This document shows positions 34,839 to 45,584 of a stretch of DNA of 64,000 bases, in pieces. A program made the translations under genes and the position numbers. The notes below the pieces were generated by a model. That model searched no databases. It saw only the letters and a list, made by a program, of their open reading frames with translations, and was not told where the DNA came from. Every line of letters starts with the position of its first letter. Position 1 is the stretch's first letter. This stretch comes from Cytobacillus firmus DS1 (GTDB lineage Bacteria > Bacillota > Bacilli > Bacillales > Cytobacillaceae): contig NZ_APVL01000020.1 in the NCBI RefSeq assembly GCF_000565285.1, positions 1-64,000 on the forward strand, given 5' to 3'.

Positions 34839-37800
34839 TTATTCTACAGTAACAGTATCTTCAGCAGCTTCCTCGTTTGTATAAGGCTCTGCTCTTCTGT
34901 ATCGCTGCATACCTGTTCCAGCAGGGACAAGCTTACCAATAATTACATTCTCTTTCAGGCCAAGAAGCTCATCGCGCTTGCCTTTGATCGCTGCATCGGT
35001 AAGAACTCTTGTTGTCTCCTGGAAGGATGCTGCTGATAAGAATGAATCTGTTTCAAGAGATGCTTTTGTGATACCCAGCAGAACCGGTCGTCCTGTTGCA
35101 GGCATTTTACCAGCAAGAAGGGCTTTTTCATTGGCGTCTGTAAACTGATGGATATCAAGCAGTGTACCTGGAAGCACATCTGTTTCTGCCGCATCGATTA
35201 CACGCACTTTGCGAAGCATCTGGCGGACCATTACCTCGATGTGCTTATCGCCGATTTCAACACCCTGCATGCGGTATACCTTCTGAACTTCACGCAGCAA
35301 GTATTCTTGAACAGCTGTTACATCTTTTACTTTGATTAACTCTTTAGGGTCAATAGAACCTTCAGTCAGTTCCTGTCCGCGCACTACTTCGTCGTTTACA
35401 GCTACTTTTAAGCGGGCTGTATAAGGTGCTGTGTAGGTCTTGGACTCAACTTCACCCTGAACAACAATCTCTTGCTGACGGTCGCGGCCTTCGTTGATGC
35501 CTACTACTACCCCATTGATTTCTGAAATAACTGCCTGACCTTTAGGATTACGCGCTTCGAAAATTTCCTGGATACGCGGTAAACCTTGAGTGATATCGTC
35601 TCCTGCTACCCCGCCGGTATGGAAGGTACGCATCGTTAACTGTGTACCTGGTTCACCGATGGATTGGGCAGCGATAATACCTACTGCTTCACCAACTTCA
35701 ACCTCTTGGCCGGTAGCTAAGTTGCGGCCGTAGCACTTCTTACATACACCATGGCGGGTGTTGCAAGTGAATGCAGAACGGATCCATACTTTTTCAATGC
35801 CGGCTGAAACAATTTCGACAGCAATATCTTCAGTGATCAATCCATTTTCTGGCACGATCACTTCATTTGTCTCAGGATGCTTGATATTTCTTCTTGCATA
35901 ACGGCCAATCAGACGCTCTTCAAGCGCTTCAATGACTTCAGTGCCATCCTTAAGGGATGCGATAAGCAAGCCGCGGTCAGTTCCACAATCGTCGTCACGA
36001 ACGATGACATCCTGCGCAACATCAACAAGACGGCGAGTCAGGTAACCTGAGTCAGCTGTTTTAAGAGCCGTATCCGCAAGACCTTTACGGGCACCGTGTG
36101 TGGAAATAAAGTACTCGAGTACTGTTAAGCCTTCACGGAAACTCGATTTGATCGGTAATTCAATGATACGTCCAGCCGGGTTGGCCATCAGTCCACGCAT
36201 ACCGGCTAACTGAGTGAAGTTGGACGCATTACCACGGGCACCGGAGTCACTCATCATGAAGATCGGGTTGGATTTATCCAATGACTTCATTAATTTTGCC
36301 TGGATATTATCTTTAGCTGCACTCCAGATTGAAATAACACGATCATAACGCTCATCTTCGGTAATAAGACCGCGTCTGAACTGTTTCAATACATTATCAA
36401 CCTTGCCCTGTGCTTCCTGGATAATTTCCTGCTTCTCCCTTAATACTACGATATCAGCAACACCGACTGTGATACCGGCTTTTGTGGAGTGCCTGAATCC
36501 AAGGTTTTTCATGCGGTCAAGCATTTTAGACGTTTCCGTAATTTTGAAGCGTTTGAATACTTCCGCAATGATGTTTCCAAGGATTTTTTTCTTAAACGGA
36601 TCTACCAGCGGCATTTCCTTGATAACGGCAGCTACATCAGTAGCAGGCTCTACAAAATATTTCACAGGAGTTTCAATCTCAAGGTTTTCTTTTGTAGGCT
36701 CGTTAATGTAAGGGAATGTTTCAGGCAGAATTTCGTTAAAAATAAGCTTACCAACCGTAGTTAATAAAAGCTTTTTATTTTGTTCTTCAGTGAAAGTCTG
36801 ATTATTTAAGGATCCAGCATGGACAGCTACTCTTGTATGCAAGTGCACATATCCATTTTGATAAGCAAGCAGAGCTTCGCTTGTATCTTTAAAAATCATA
36901 CCTTCGCCAACGGCGCCGGCTCTTTCAAGTGTCAGGTAGTAGTTACCTAATACCATATCCTGAGAAGGAGTAACAACTGGCTTACCGTCTTTCGGATTCA
37001 GGATGTTCTGTGCTGCCAGCATCAGCAAGCGGGCCTCTGCCTGTGCTTCAGCTGAAAGCGGCACGTGTACAGCCATTTGGTCACCGTCAAAGTCTGCGTT
37101 ATAAGCAGTACATACAAGCGGGTGAAGACGAATAGCGCGTCCTTCCACCAATGTCGGTTCGAATGCCTGAATGCCGAGTCTGTGAAGAGTTGGGGCACGG
37201 TTAAGCAATACAGGGTGCTCTTTAATAACACTTTCAAGAACATCCCAAACTTCCGGCTGTACTCTTTCAATTTTGCGTTTTGCAGATTTGATATTGTGGG
37301 CTAAGCCCTTCTCCACCAATTCCTTCATAACGAATGGCTTGAATAATTCCAATGCCATTTCTTTCGGAAGTCCACACTGGTACATTTTTAAGTTTGGTCC
37401 TACGACGATAACCGAACGTCCGGAATAGTCAACACGCTTACCAAGCAAGTTTTGGCGGAAACGTCCTTGTTTCCCTTTCAGCATATGCGATAGGGATTTT
37501 AATGGGCGGTTTCCTGGTCCAGTTACCGGTCTTCCGCGGCGGCCGTTATCAATTAGCGCATCTACAGCTTCCTGAAGCATGCGCTTTTCGTTCTGAACGA
37601 TAATGCTCGGAGCACCAAGGTCCAATAAACGCTTTAAGCGGTTGTTGCGGTTGATTACACGGCGGTACAGATCATTGAGGTCGGAAGTGGCAAAACGTCC
37701 GCCATCCAGTTGTACCATCGGACGAAGCTCCGGAGGAATAACCGGAAGAACGTCTAGAATCATCCAGGACGGTTCATTTCCAGAACCGCGGAAAGCTTCA

Positions 37801-38438
37801 AGAACTTCCAGGCGCTTGATTGCACGAGTGCGTCGCTGGCCCTGGGCAGTTTTCAGTTCCTCTTTAAGGGTATCTACTTCTTTGTTGAGATCTATGTCAG
37901 AAAGAAGCTTCTTAATGGATTCAGCACCCATGGATGCCTGGAACTTGTTGCCGTACTTTTCACGATATGCACGGTACTCTTTTTCAGAAAGCAGCTGCTT
38001 CTTTTCAAGAGCCGTATCACCAGGATCGGTTACAACATAAGAAGCGAAGTAAATAACTTCCTCAAGTGCACGCGGAGACATGTCCAGCACAAGACCCATA
38101 CGGCTTGGGATGCCCTTGAAATACCAAATGTGGGATACAGGGGCTGCAAGTTCAATATGGCCCATTCTTTCACGGCGGACTTTCGCACGTGTTACTTCAA
38201 CGCCGCATCGGTCACAGACCACGCCTTTGTATCGAACACGCTTATACTTTCCACAGTGACATTCCCAGTCTTTCGTCGGTCCGAAAATGCGTTCGCAGAA
38301 TAGACCGTCTTTTTCTGGTTTTAACGTACGATAGTTGATCGTTTCAGGTTTCTTAACTTCACCATGTGACCAAGAACGTATCTTATCGGGTGAAGCAAGA
38401 CCTATTTTCATATACTCGAAATTGTTTACATCTAGCAA
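34839..38438 (-). CDS. rpoC: RNA polymerase beta' subunit
   Basis: A 1199-residue subunit of bacterial length for Bacillota. The N-terminal zinc ribbon (CHCGKYKR ... CDRCGVEV), the catalytic [12 protein letters not shown] loop with three Mg-binding Asp, and the trigger-loop and second zinc region ([13 protein letters not shown]) are intact. It ends with an acidic tail. It is 130 bp downstream of rpoB with a strong hairpin in between. Confidence 0.99.
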   Translation of the reverse strand: MLDVNNFEYMKIGLASPDKIRSWSHGEVKKPETINYRTLKPEKDGLFCERIFGPTKDWECHCGKYKRVRYKGVVCDRCGVEVTRAKVRRERMGHIELAAPVSHIWYFKGIPSRMGLVLDMSPRALEEVIYFASYVVTDPGDTALEKKQLLSEKEYRAYREKYGNKFQASMGAESIKKLLSDIDLNKEVDTLKEELKTAQGQRRTRAIKRLEVLEAFRGSGNEPSWMILDVLPVIPPELRPMVQLDGGRFATSDLNDLYRRVINRNNRLKRLLDLGAPSIIVQNEKRMLQEAVDALIDNGRRGRPVTGPGNRPLKSLSHMLKGKQGRFRQNLLGKRVDYSGRSVIVVGPNLKMYQCGLPKEMALELFKPFVMKELVEKGLAHNIKSAKRKIERVQPEVWDVLESVIKEHPVLLNRAPTLHRLGIQAFEPTLVEGRAIRLHPLVCTAYNADFDGDQMAVHVPLSAEAQAEARLLMLAAQNILNPKDGKPVVTPSQDMVLGNYYLTLERAGAVGEGMIFKDTSEALLAYQNGYVHLHTRVAVHAGSLNNQTFTEEQNKKLLLTTVGKLIFNEILPETFPYINEPTKENLEIETPVKYFVEPATDVAAVIKEMPLVDPFKKKILGNIIAEVFKRFKITETSKMLDRMKNLGFRHSTKAGITVGVADIVVLREKQEIIQEAQGKVDNVLKQFRRGLITEDERYDRVISIWSAAKDNIQAKLMKSLDKSNPIFMMSDSGARGNASNFTQLAGMRGLMANPAGRIIELPIKSSFREGLTVLEYFISTHGARKGLADTALKTADSGYLTRRLVDVAQDVIVRDDDCGTDRGLLIASLKDGTEVIEALEERLIGRYARRNIKHPETNEVIVPENGLITEDIAVEIVSAGIEKVWIRSAFTCNTRHGVCKKCYGRNLATGQEVEVGEAVGIIAAQSIGEPGTQLTMRTFHTGGVAGDDITQGLPRIQEIFEARNPKGQAVISEINGVVVGINEGRDRQQEIVVQGEVESKTYTAPYTARLKVAVNDEVVRGQELTEGSIDPKELIKVKDVTAVQEYLLREVQKVYRMQGVEIGDKHIEVMVRQMLRKVRVIDAAETDVLPGTLLDIHQFTDANEKALLAGKMPATGRPVLLGITKASLETDSFLSAASFQETTRVLTDAAIKGKRDELLGLKENVIIGKLVPAGTGMQRYRRAEPYTNEEAAEDTVTVE

Positions 38439-38516
38439 GGGGCCTACCTCCCTTTTGATCTCCGGGTTTTACCCTTATTGCTCAAACAGCAGCAAAGTGC
38501 CAATAATATCCCCAGC

Positions 38517-38543
38517 GGCATCCGCCGTGTGAGGCGGAGCGCC
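38517..38543 (-). promoter_or_regulatory. strong hairpin between rpoB and rpoC
   Basis: Minus strand: GGCGCTCCGCC pairs with GGCGGATGCC around a 6-nt loop. No T-run follows, so it is probably an mRNA-stability or processing structure tuning rpoC relative to rpoB. Confidence 0.6.
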
Positions 38544-38568
38544 AAGGGATTAAGGAATTTATATGAAA

Positions 38569-41500
38569 TTATTCTTTCGTAACTGCTTGCTCTTCGTTTT
38601 GCGTTTCAGGTGCGATTGTCAATGATTCAGCCTGCTGAACTTCATCTTCATCTTCCAGGTCGCGCATTTCAATTTCTTCTTCATCGCCGGATAGGATCTT
38701 AACATCCATACCTAAACTTTGAAGTTCTTTGATCAGTACCTTGAATGATTCCGGCACACCTGGTTCAGGAACATTCTCGCCTTTGACGATTGATTCATAA
38801 GTCTTAACGCGTCCAACCACGTCATCGGACTTAACTGTTAAGATTTCCTGAAGTGTATAAGCAGCACCATATGCTTCAAGTGCCCAAACCTCCATCTCAC
38901 CGAAACGCTGTCCGCCAAACTGAGCTTTACCGCCCAATGGCTGCTGCGTAACAAGAGAGTAAGGTCCTGTTGAACGGGCATGAAGCTTATCGTCAACCAT
39001 ATGCGCCAGTTTGATCATATACATGACACCGACTGATACACGGTTGTCGAATGGCTCGCCTGAACGTCCATCATAAAGGACAGTCTTCGCATCACGCGCC
39101 ATGCCTGCTTCTTCGATCGTTGACCATACATCTTCCTCACGGGCACCATCGAATACAGGAGATGCTACATGGATGCCAAGAGCTCTGGCAGCCATACCAA
39201 GGTGAAGCTCAAGCACCTGTCCAATGTTCATACGCGATGGAACCCCAAGAGGGTTTAACATGATATCTACTGGAGTGCCATCCGGCAGGTAAGGCATATC
39301 TTCTTCCGGTAAAATACGGGAGATAACACCTTTGTTGCCGTGACGTCCGGCCATCTTGTCACCTTCAGAGATTTTACGCTTCTGAACGATATATACACGT
39401 ACAAGCTGGTTAACACCTGGAGGAAGCTCGTCTCCGTCTTCCCTGTTAAACACTTTAACATCCAGTACAATACCGCCTCCGCCATGTGGCACACGAAGGG
39501 ATGTATCACGGACTTCACGTGCTTTCTCACCAAAGATTGCGTGCAATAGCCTTTCTTCAGCTGTCAGTTCCGTTACCCCTTTAGGAGTTACTTTACCAAC
39601 AAGAAGATCGCCATCTTTTACTTCCGCACCTGTGCGGATGATTCCGCGTTCGTCCAGGTTGCGCAGTGCATCTTCCCCTACGTTAGGGATATCTCTTGTG
39701 ATCTCTTCAGGTCCAAGCTTTGTATCGCGTGATTCTGATTCATATTCTTCAATATGGATGGATGTATAAACATCATCTTTTACAAGGCGCTCACTCATAA
39801 TGATCGCATCCTCGTAGTTATAGCCATCCCATGTCATGAACGCTACAAGAACGTTGCGTCCAAGAGCTAATTCACCAAGTTCCATGGAAGGACCGTCAGC
39901 AAGGATTTCTCCCTTTGTTACACGGTTGCCGACAGCGACGATAGGACGCTGATTGTAGCAGGTTCCCTGGTTGGAACGGATGAATTTAAGCATTCTGTAT
40001 TTATCAAGATCGCCTTTAACTTCCTGGCCATCTACATTTTGAATACGGCGAACCCAAACTTCGCGGGCTTCTACATGCTCAACAATTCCCTCATGCTTAC
40101 AGATGACTGCAGCACCTGAGTCTTTACCTGATACATATTCCATACCAGTTCCGACTCTTGGCGCTTCCGGCTGCATCAATGGCACAGCCTGACGCTGCAT
40201 GTTCGCTCCCATCAGGGCACGGTTGGAGTCATCGTTTTCAAGGAACGGAATACATGCTGTCGCAGCAGATACTACCTGTTTCGGCGATACATCCATGTAG
40301 TCAACACGGTCGCGTTTGACAACTGTGTTTTCACCTTTGAAACGGGCAACTACTTCTTCGTCAAGGAATGAACCATCGTCACCAAGAAGTGCATTCGCCT
40401 GGGCCACTACATAGTTATCCTCTTCATCAGCTGTCAGATAGTCGATGCGGGATGTAACTTTTCCGGTCTCAGGGTCGATTCGGCGATATGGTGTTTCGAT
40501 AAAGCCGAAGCGGTTTACCTTCGCAAATGAAGATAAGGAGTTAATCAAACCGATGTTTGGTCCCTCCGGCGTTTCAATCGGACACATACGGCCATAGTGA
40601 GAGTAGTGAACGTCACGGACTTCGAAGCCGGCACGTTCACGCGTCAGACCACCCGGTCCTAAGGCAGAAAGACGGCGCTTGTGTGTAAGTTCAGCAAGCG
40701 GATTTGTCTGGTCCATGAACTGGGACAACTGAGAGCTTCCAAAGAACTCTTTAATCGACGCAATAACAGGACGGATATTAATCAGCTGCTGAGGTGTAAT
40801 CGTATTTGTATCCTGGATGGACATTCTCTCGCGGACTACACGCTCCATACGGGATAACCCGATGCGGAACTGGTTCTGCAATAGTTCTCCGACTGAACGA
40901 AGACGTCTGTTTCCAAGATGGTCAATATCATCTGTATCTCCTACAGAGTGCAGAAGGTTAAAGAAATAGCTGATAGATGCAATGATGTCAGAAGGTGAAA
41001 TGTTTTTCACTGCTTCTTCCACATAGGCATTGCCGATTACATTGATAACCTTTTCGCCATCTTCATTAGGCGCGTAAATCTTAATAGACTGAAGCAATAC
41101 TTCATCATCTACTACTCCGCCTAATAGGCTTACGGTTTTAAAGCCGATATCCTTCTCAAGGTTAGGAATAATGCGGTCTAATGTACGGCGGTCAAGTGTA
41201 ACGCCTTTTTCCGCAATGATTTCGCCAGTTTCCGGATCCACAAGCGTTTCAGCCAGTTTTTGGCCAAACAGGCGGTTTTTAATATGAAGTTTCTTATTGA
41301 TCTTATAGCGTCCAACATTCGCAAGGTCATAACGCTTAGGATCAAAGAATCTTGAGACAAGCAAGCTTTTCGCATTTTCGACCGTTGGCGGCTCGCCCGG
41401 ACGAAGACGCTCATAAATTTCAAGGAGCGCTTTCTCTGTGCTTTCAGTATTGTCTTTTTCAAGCGTGTTGCGAATGTACTCGTTGTCTCCAATCAAATCG

Positions 41501-42123
41501 ATGATCTCTTGATCAGAGCCGAACCCAAGTGCACGCAAAAGAACCGTAACGGGCAGTTTCCGAGTACGATCTATTCTGACGTATACGACGTCTTTGGCAT
41601 CTGTTTCATACTCAAGCCATGCGCCGCGGTTCGGGATTACGGTTGCTGTATAGCCTTTTTTCCCGTTTTTATCAAGCTTTCCACTGAAGTATACGCTCGG
41701 AGAACGCACTAACTGGGATACAATGACACGTTCTGCTCCATTTATAACGAACGTACCTGTCTCTGTCATAAGCGGGAAGTCACCCATAAAGACATCCTGG
41801 TCTTTAACTTCGCCTGTTTCTTTGTTTACAAGACGCACTTTCACACGTAAAGGTGCAGAATATGTAACATCTCGTTCTTTCGATTCCTCAACGGAATATT
41901 TTGGTTCGCCAAGGCTGTAATCAATAAATTCAAGCGACAAATTACCAGTAAAGTCTTCAATCGGAGAAATATCATGGAACATTTCTCGTAAACCCTCATC
42001 AAGAAACCATTGATAAGAAGAGGTTTGGATTTCGATTAGATTTGGTAATTCTAAAACTTCACTGATTCGTGCGTAACTTCTACGTTGGCGGTGTCGTCCA
42101 TACTGAACTAGTTGACCTGTCAA
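38569..42123 (-). CDS. rpoB: RNA polymerase beta subunit
   Basis: A 1184-residue subunit with all catalytic blocks, including the rifampicin pocket ([29 protein letters not shown]), wild type in appearance. The start is a TTG at 42123 (TTG ACA GGT CAA, protein MTGQLVQYG), preceded by GAGGGGTGA; this is the same TTG start used in B. subtilis. The upstream GTG in frame has no room for a ribosome site. A long structured leader precedes it. Confidence 0.98.
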   Translation of the reverse strand: MTGQLVQYGRHRQRRSYARISEVLELPNLIEIQTSSYQWFLDEGLREMFHDISPIEDFTGNLSLEFIDYSLGEPKYSVEESKERDVTYSAPLRVKVRLVNKETGEVKDQDVFMGDFPLMTETGTFVINGAERVIVSQLVRSPSVYFSGKLDKNGKKGYTATVIPNRGAWLEYETDAKDVVYVRIDRTRKLPVTVLLRALGFGSDQEIIDLIGDNEYIRNTLEKDNTESTEKALLEIYERLRPGEPPTVENAKSLLVSRFFDPKRYDLANVGRYKINKKLHIKNRLFGQKLAETLVDPETGEIIAEKGVTLDRRTLDRIIPNLEKDIGFKTVSLLGGVVDDEVLLQSIKIYAPNEDGEKVINVIGNAYVEEAVKNISPSDIIASISYFFNLLHSVGDTDDIDHLGNRRLRSVGELLQNQFRIGLSRMERVVRERMSIQDTNTITPQQLINIRPVIASIKEFFGSSQLSQFMDQTNPLAELTHKRRLSALGPGGLTRERAGFEVRDVHYSHYGRMCPIETPEGPNIGLINSLSSFAKVNRFGFIETPYRRIDPETGKVTSRIDYLTADEEDNYVVAQANALLGDDGSFLDEEVVARFKGENTVVKRDRVDYMDVSPKQVVSAATACIPFLENDDSNRALMGANMQRQAVPLMQPEAPRVGTGMEYVSGKDSGAAVICKHEGIVEHVEAREVWVRRIQNVDGQEVKGDLDKYRMLKFIRSNQGTCYNQRPIVAVGNRVTKGEILADGPSMELGELALGRNVLVAFMTWDGYNYEDAIIMSERLVKDDVYTSIHIEEYESESRDTKLGPEEITRDIPNVGEDALRNLDERGIIRTGAEVKDGDLLVGKVTPKGVTELTAEERLLHAIFGEKAREVRDTSLRVPHGGGGIVLDVKVFNREDGDELPPGVNQLVRVYIVQKRKISEGDKMAGRHGNKGVISRILPEEDMPYLPDGTPVDIMLNPLGVPSRMNIGQVLELHLGMAARALGIHVASPVFDGAREEDVWSTIEEAGMARDAKTVLYDGRSGEPFDNRVSVGVMYMIKLAHMVDDKLHARSTGPYSLVTQQPLGGKAQFGGQRFGEMEVWALEAYGAAYTLQEILTVKSDDVVGRVKTYESIVKGENVPEPGVPESFKVLIKELQSLGMDVKILSGDEEEIEMRDLEDEDEVQQAESLTIAPETQNEEQAVTKE

Positions 42124-42179
42124 CTGATTCACCCCTCAAATCAAGCGTTATTGTTGCTAATAGCAATTTATATCATCCT

Positions 42180-42285
42180 ATAAGAAAAGCGATGAGCGCC
42201 TGCCTATCGGTGCAGGTATTAGCAACTGGAACCGATGGCGCACGAAGCCAGCCAGTAAACTGGCCCAGAAGCCGGGCTTCTCCCC
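42180..42285 (-). promoter_or_regulatory. structured rpoB leader
   Basis: A cluster of stems in the 5' untranslated region: AGAAGCC / GGCTTCT at 42267-42281, GCCAG-TTTA-CTGGC at 42251-42264, and a long stem pairing GCGCC and CCTATCGGT (42196-42211) with ACCGATGG and GGCGC (42231-42241). GGCTTC recurs at 42244-42249 and could form an alternative pairing. Together with the promoter at 42474 this gives a leader of about 340 nt. I do not recognise it as a known regulatory RNA. Confidence 0.5.
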
Positions 42286-42473
42286 CAAAAAAGCACAGGG
42301 ATATAAGCCAAACCTCCATTCTTATAAGACAAAAAGAAAAAGGGTTTTCACTTCAAAAACCACATTTTCACAATACGACTATTATTTTGTTAGCTTTCCC
42401 ATTAAAACCAAATTTATACAACTATTAGATAAATTTAGTTATAAATAGAAATATAATATGTTGGCATTTTACA

Positions 42474-42502
42474 ATACTATCATAGCAAAAAAGTCAAGTC
42501 AA
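42474..42502 (-). promoter_or_regulatory. sigma-A promoter of rpoB-rpoC
   Basis: Minus strand: -35 TTGACT (42497-42502, overlapping the ybxB stop), 17-bp spacer, -10 TAGTAT (42474-42479). It gives rpoBC a start independent of the rplJL unit. Confidence 0.7.
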
Positions 42503-43101
42503 TCTTTTTTTGCCCTTAAAATAAAATAGCCTTTTTTCTTTTCTGCTGTCTCCACTTCACCGAATAACTCTGTCAGTTTATCGATCGCAGATGGCGCACC
42601 CTGCTTTTTCTGGATGACAACCCATAGCTCTCCACCCGATATCAGAGCTTCAAAGCTTTGTTCAAAAATATCATGCACCACCTTTTTCCCGGCACGGATT
42701 GGCGGGTTTGTCAGGATAGCCGCAAACTTATTGCCTTTCGTATTTTCAAGGCGGTCACTTTCATAGATTTGGACATTTCTTATGCCGTTCAATTCAGCAT
42801 TTTCTTTAGCCAGTCCAAGCGCTCTTTCATTTACATCAACCATATGAACAGTCCGTTCCGGCATCAGCTTCGCTGCTGTCAGCCCGATAGGCCCATATCC
42901 GCAGCCGACATCGAGAATGTTCCCATCAGCTTCCGGCTGCTCAAATGTCTCGATTAGTAATTTAGATCCAAAATCCACTTCACCCTTCGAAAAAACACCG
43001 TTGTCTGTTTTAAAGCGGAATGGGAATTCCTTTAGAGTATAACTCCAGGTTTTAGGGCTGCTATCAACTTGCTGTGTTTTGGAATAGTAGTGTTCAGACA
43101 T
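42499..43101 (-). CDS. ybxB: class I SAM-dependent methyltransferase, RsmC-like
   Basis: A 200-residue methyltransferase. Motif I is VLDVGCGYGPIGL-like (ILDVGCGYG), and the NPPIR motif marks N-methylation of a nucleobase, as in RsmC, which modifies 16S rRNA guanine. Whether this short single-domain form acts on rRNA is inference. It keeps the Bacillus position between rplL and rpoB but here has its own promoter and is separated from rplL by a terminator and a repeat. Confidence 0.9.
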   Translation of the reverse strand: MSEHYYSKTQQVDSSPKTWSYTLKEFPFRFKTDNGVFSKGEVDFGSKLLIETFEQPEADGNILDVGCGYGPIGLTAAKLMPERTVHMVDVNERALGLAKENAELNGIRNVQIYESDRLENTKGNKFAAILTNPPIRAGKKVVHDIFEQSFEALISGGELWVVIQKKQGAPSAIDKLTELFGEVETAEKKKGYFILRAKKD

Positions 43102-43168
43102 GAAATCACCTCCAGGAGTATATATAAGAAGAAAAAAGGAGAATCACAAATTAAGTGGTTTCGAAGGA

Positions 43169-43197
43169 ATTATATAGGATTGCCCATTAAAAAGCAA
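43169..43197 (-). promoter_or_regulatory. sigma-A promoter of ybxB
   Basis: Minus strand: -35 TTGCTT (43192-43197), 17-bp spacer, perfect -10 TATAAT (43169-43174), starting just after the end of the interspersed repeat. Confidence 0.7.
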
Positions 43198-43208
43198 AAA
43201 GTTAAAAC

Positions 43209-43485
43209 AAAAGCGTAAGCGCCTTGCTCACGAATGAACGCAGACTAAGAGCGCCACGTCCTGTTGCAACGTCTGCATGACCCGCATCCACCCAAAAGCT
43301 GTCGCTTTTGGTCGTGCGATGATTATGCTGATGAAGCCTTCCTTGTCCTGCTGGCCTCAGGCATAAGAAGGTTCCTGGAAGAAGGCGTTTTTCCTTCTGA
43401 AAGGAAACGGCTTATGACCCCGAGTCCCTAGGAGCCGCAACTAGGCAAGCTTGTGACCTCGAGGGGGTAAGCGCTGAAGCTAGAC
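43209..43485 (+). repeat. interspersed multi-hairpin repeat, copy C
   Basis: A 277-bp copy. It starts AAAAGCGTAAGCGCC and ends GCGCTGAAGCTAGAC. It is nearly identical to the copy at 55041 over most of its length (CCAAAAGCTG hairpin, TTATGCTGATGAAGCCTTCC, GGAAACGGCTTATGACCCC, GAGTCCCTAGGAGCCGCAA, TTGTGACCTCGAGGGGGTA) but carries an extra segment of about 28 bp after CACGTCCT. It lies between the rplL terminator and the ybxB promoter. Confidence 0.9.
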
Positions 43486-43541
43486 GCAGACAAATTCAAC
43501 CACATAGTTATAACATTCGCGATTTTAAAATTCCCCAAAAC

Positions 43542-43570
43542 AAAAAGCCCGCTTATGCAGCGGACTTTTC
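43542..43570 (-). terminator. terminator after rplL
   Basis: Minus strand: AAAGTCCGCT / AGCGGGCTTT with a 5-nt loop followed by TTTTTG, immediately past the rplL stop. It ends the L10-L7/L12 transcript. Confidence 0.88.
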
Positions 43571-43580
43571 ATAAAGGCTA

Positions 43581-43946
43581 TTACTTAACTTCAACGCCAG
43601 CTCCAACTTCTTCAAGCTTAGCTTTAACTTCTTCAGCTTCTTCTTTAGAAACGCCTTCTTTAAGAGCTTTTGGAGTGTTGTCAACAAGTTCTTTCGCTTC
43701 TTTAAGTCCAAGACCTGTGATTTCACGTACCACTTTGATAACTTTGATTTTTTGGTCGCCTGCAGAAGCAAGAACAACGTCAAATTCAGTTTTCTCTTCA
43801 GCAGCGCCACCAGCAGCAGCTCCACCCATCATTGCTACTGGAGCAGCAGCAGTTACACCAAATTCTTCTTCAATAGCTTTTACTAAGTCGTTAAGTTCTA
43901 AAACAGTCATAGATTTAACTGCTTCAATGATTTGTTCTTTAGTCAT
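43581..43946 (-). CDS. rplL: 50S ribosomal protein L7/L12
   Basis: A 121-residue stalk protein: N-terminal dimerisation helices, an Ala/Gly hinge, and the C-terminal factor-binding domain ending in GAGVEVK. It follows rplJ by 57 bp. Confidence 0.98.
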   Translation of the reverse strand: MTKEQIIEAVKSMTVLELNDLVKAIEEEFGVTAAAPVAMMGGAAAGGAAEEKTEFDVVLASAGDQKIKVIKVVREITGLGLKEAKELVDNTPKALKEGVSKEEAEEVKAKLEEVGAGVEVK

Positions 43947-44003
43947 GATTATGTTTCCTCCTTATTTTTGGTTTGAATCTATTAGTTTAACGCTAAAATT
44001 AAC

Positions 44004-44504
44004 TTACGCGCCTTGTTCTTCTTTTTGATCTGCAACAGCTTTTGCAGCAAGAGCAAGATTGCGGATAGGTGCTTGAAGTACGCTGAGTAGCATAGAAAGC
44101 AAGCCTTCGCGTGATGGTAGTTCAGCAAGAGCTTTGACTTCTTCTACTGAAGCGATATTTCCTTCGATTACACCTGCTTTAATTTCAAGTGCTTCATGCT
44201 TTTTCGCGAAATCGTTAAGGATTTTCGCTGGAGCAACTACATCTTCTGTGCTGAACGCGATTGCGTTAGGTCCAGTTAAAGAATCGTTTAAACCGGAAAG
44301 TTCAGCAGCTTCAGCAGCACGGCGAGTCATTGAATTCTTGTATACTTTGAATTCCACGCCAGCTTCACGAAGCTGTTTACGAAGTTCAGTAACTTCAGCA
44401 ACAGTAAGACCACGGTAGTCAACAACAACTGTTGATAAACTTGATTTAAGCTTATCAGCAATTTCATCTACGATTTGTTTCTTTTGTTCGATAATGCTGC
44501 TCAT
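44004..44504 (-). CDS. rplJ: 50S ribosomal protein L10
   Basis: A 166-residue L10, anchor of the L7/L12 stalk and repressor of its own operon via the leader. [31 protein letters not shown] is the conserved rRNA-binding half; the C-terminal helix binds L12 dimers. Preceded by ACAGGAGGTG. Confidence 0.98.
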   Translation of the reverse strand: MSSIIEQKKQIVDEIADKLKSSLSTVVVDYRGLTVAEVTELRKQLREAGVEFKVYKNSMTRRAAEAAELSGLNDSLTGPNAIAFSTEDVVAPAKILNDFAKKHEALEIKAGVIEGNIASVEEVKALAELPSREGLLSMLLSVLQAPIRNLALAAKAVADQKEEQGA

Positions 44505-44688
44505 CCTTACACCTCCTGTAGAATTTTTCTACATTCATACCGTCCAATAAAAAACCTCCACGACTTTGCAGACATGGAGGAAGTATACAATAGCAAGAAA
44601 AAGCAATTCTATCGTAATACCTCGGCAGGAAATTAAGCAATTAAGCACCTGCTGTCTACGGCACAAATGTTATTATATTTTAACAACA
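44505..44688 (-). ncRNA. ribosomal protein L10 leader
   Basis: The untranslated leader of rplJL. On the minus strand GTAGACAGCAGGTGC and CCTGCCGAGG, characteristic of the Bacillota L10 leader that binds L10(L12)4, are visible around 44610-44660, followed by a terminator hairpin. Binding of L10 is expected to favour termination, an autoregulatory loop known for the family. Confidence 0.88.
44546..44580 (-). terminator. attenuator terminator in the L10 leader
   Basis: Minus strand: CCTCCA / TGGAGG around a 14-nt loop, followed by TTTTTTATT. It stands between the L10-binding region and rplJ. Confidence 0.85.
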
Positions 44689-44694
44689 AAATAC

Positions 44695-44723
44695 ATATTA
44701 CTATATGCATTTCCAATTGTCAA
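44695..44723 (-). promoter_or_regulatory. sigma-A promoter of rplJ-rplL
   Basis: Minus strand: consensus -35 TTGACA (44718-44723), 17-bp spacer, -10 TAATAT (44695-44700), just after the rplA stop. Confidence 0.85.
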
Positions 44724-44729
44724 TTGGTA

Positions 44730-45428
44730 TTATTTTACTGCAACAGATGAAGGATCTACTTTAACGCCAGGTCCCATTGTAGAAGTAACAGAAACGTTCT
44801 TCATGTAAGTTCCTTTAGCAGCAGCAGGCTTCACTTTCATCATTGTGTCGAAAATAGTGTTGAAGTTTTCAACAAGCTTTTCGTCTTCGAAAGATACTTT
44901 ACCGATTGGCACGTGGATATTACCAGCTTTGTCAACACGGTATTCAACTTTACCTGCTTTGATTTCGTTAACTGCTTTTTGAACGTCAAAAGTAACTGTG
45001 CCAGTCTTAGGGTTTGGCATTAAGCCTTTAGGTCCTAATACGCGGCCAAGTTTACCAACTTCACCCATCATGTCAGGTGTAGCAACGATTACATCAAAGT
45101 CGAACCAGCCTTGGCTGATTTTGTTGATGTATTCAGAATCGCCTACGAAATCTGCTCCAGCAGCTTCTGCTTCTTTCGCTTTTTCGCCTTTAGCGAATAC
45201 AAGAACGCGCTGAGTTTTACCAGTTCCGTTTGGAAGAACAACCGCTCCACGGATTTGCTGGTCAGCTTTCTTAGGGTCAACTCCAAGGCGGAATGCTACC
45301 TCAACAGTTGCATCAAATTTTGCAAAATTAGTTTTCTTCGTAAGTTCAATTGCTTCAGCAATCGGGTAAGCTTTTGAAGAATCAACAAGCTTCACAGCTT
45401 CTGCGTACTTCTTACCTTTTTTAGCCAT
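44730..45428 (-). CDS. rplA: 50S ribosomal protein L1
   Basis: A 232-residue L1 of the mobile stalk guarding the E site. MAKKGKKY start at 45428 is set by AAGGAGG; the longer frame is leader. [35 protein letters not shown] is the diagnostic block. Confidence 0.98.
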   Translation of the reverse strand: MAKKGKKYAEAVKLVDSSKAYPIAEAIELTKKTNFAKFDATVEVAFRLGVDPKKADQQIRGAVVLPNGTGKTQRVLVFAKGEKAKEAEAAGADFVGDSEYINKISQGWFDFDVIVATPDMMGEVGKLGRVLGPKGLMPNPKTGTVTFDVQKAVNEIKAGKVEYRVDKAGNIHVPIGKVSFEDEKLVENFNTIFDTMMKVKPAAAKGTYMKNVSVTSTMGPGVKVDPSSVAVK

Positions 45429-45485
45429 TTTTATTTCCTCCTTGATTGTGGTTTTAGCGGAATAACCTCCCACGTTTAAAAGCGG

Positions 45486-45556
45486 AGGCGCCCATTAAGG
45501 CGCCTGCTCTTGACAGAACAAAGGTTGCGAGTGAAACCAAATTCAACGTCGCAACC
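45486..45556 (-). promoter_or_regulatory. tandem hairpins between rplK and rplA
   Basis: Two perfect stems read in order on the minus strand: GGTTGCGA / TCGCAACC (45523-45556) and AGGCGCC / GGCGCCT (45486-45505), the latter followed by CCGCTTTTAAA. They occupy most of the rplK-rplA gap. The second resembles a weak terminator; L1 binding or partial attenuation are possibilities. Confidence 0.6.
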
Positions 45557-45584
45557 TCATCCCTAAATCTGCTTCATACATGGA

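Noticed and set aside
37603-38040. Long + strand frames opposite rpoC, rpoB, rplB, rplD and rplL
   Set aside because: They are antisense shadows of highly expressed conserved genes with strong codon bias; no ribosome sites or family features.
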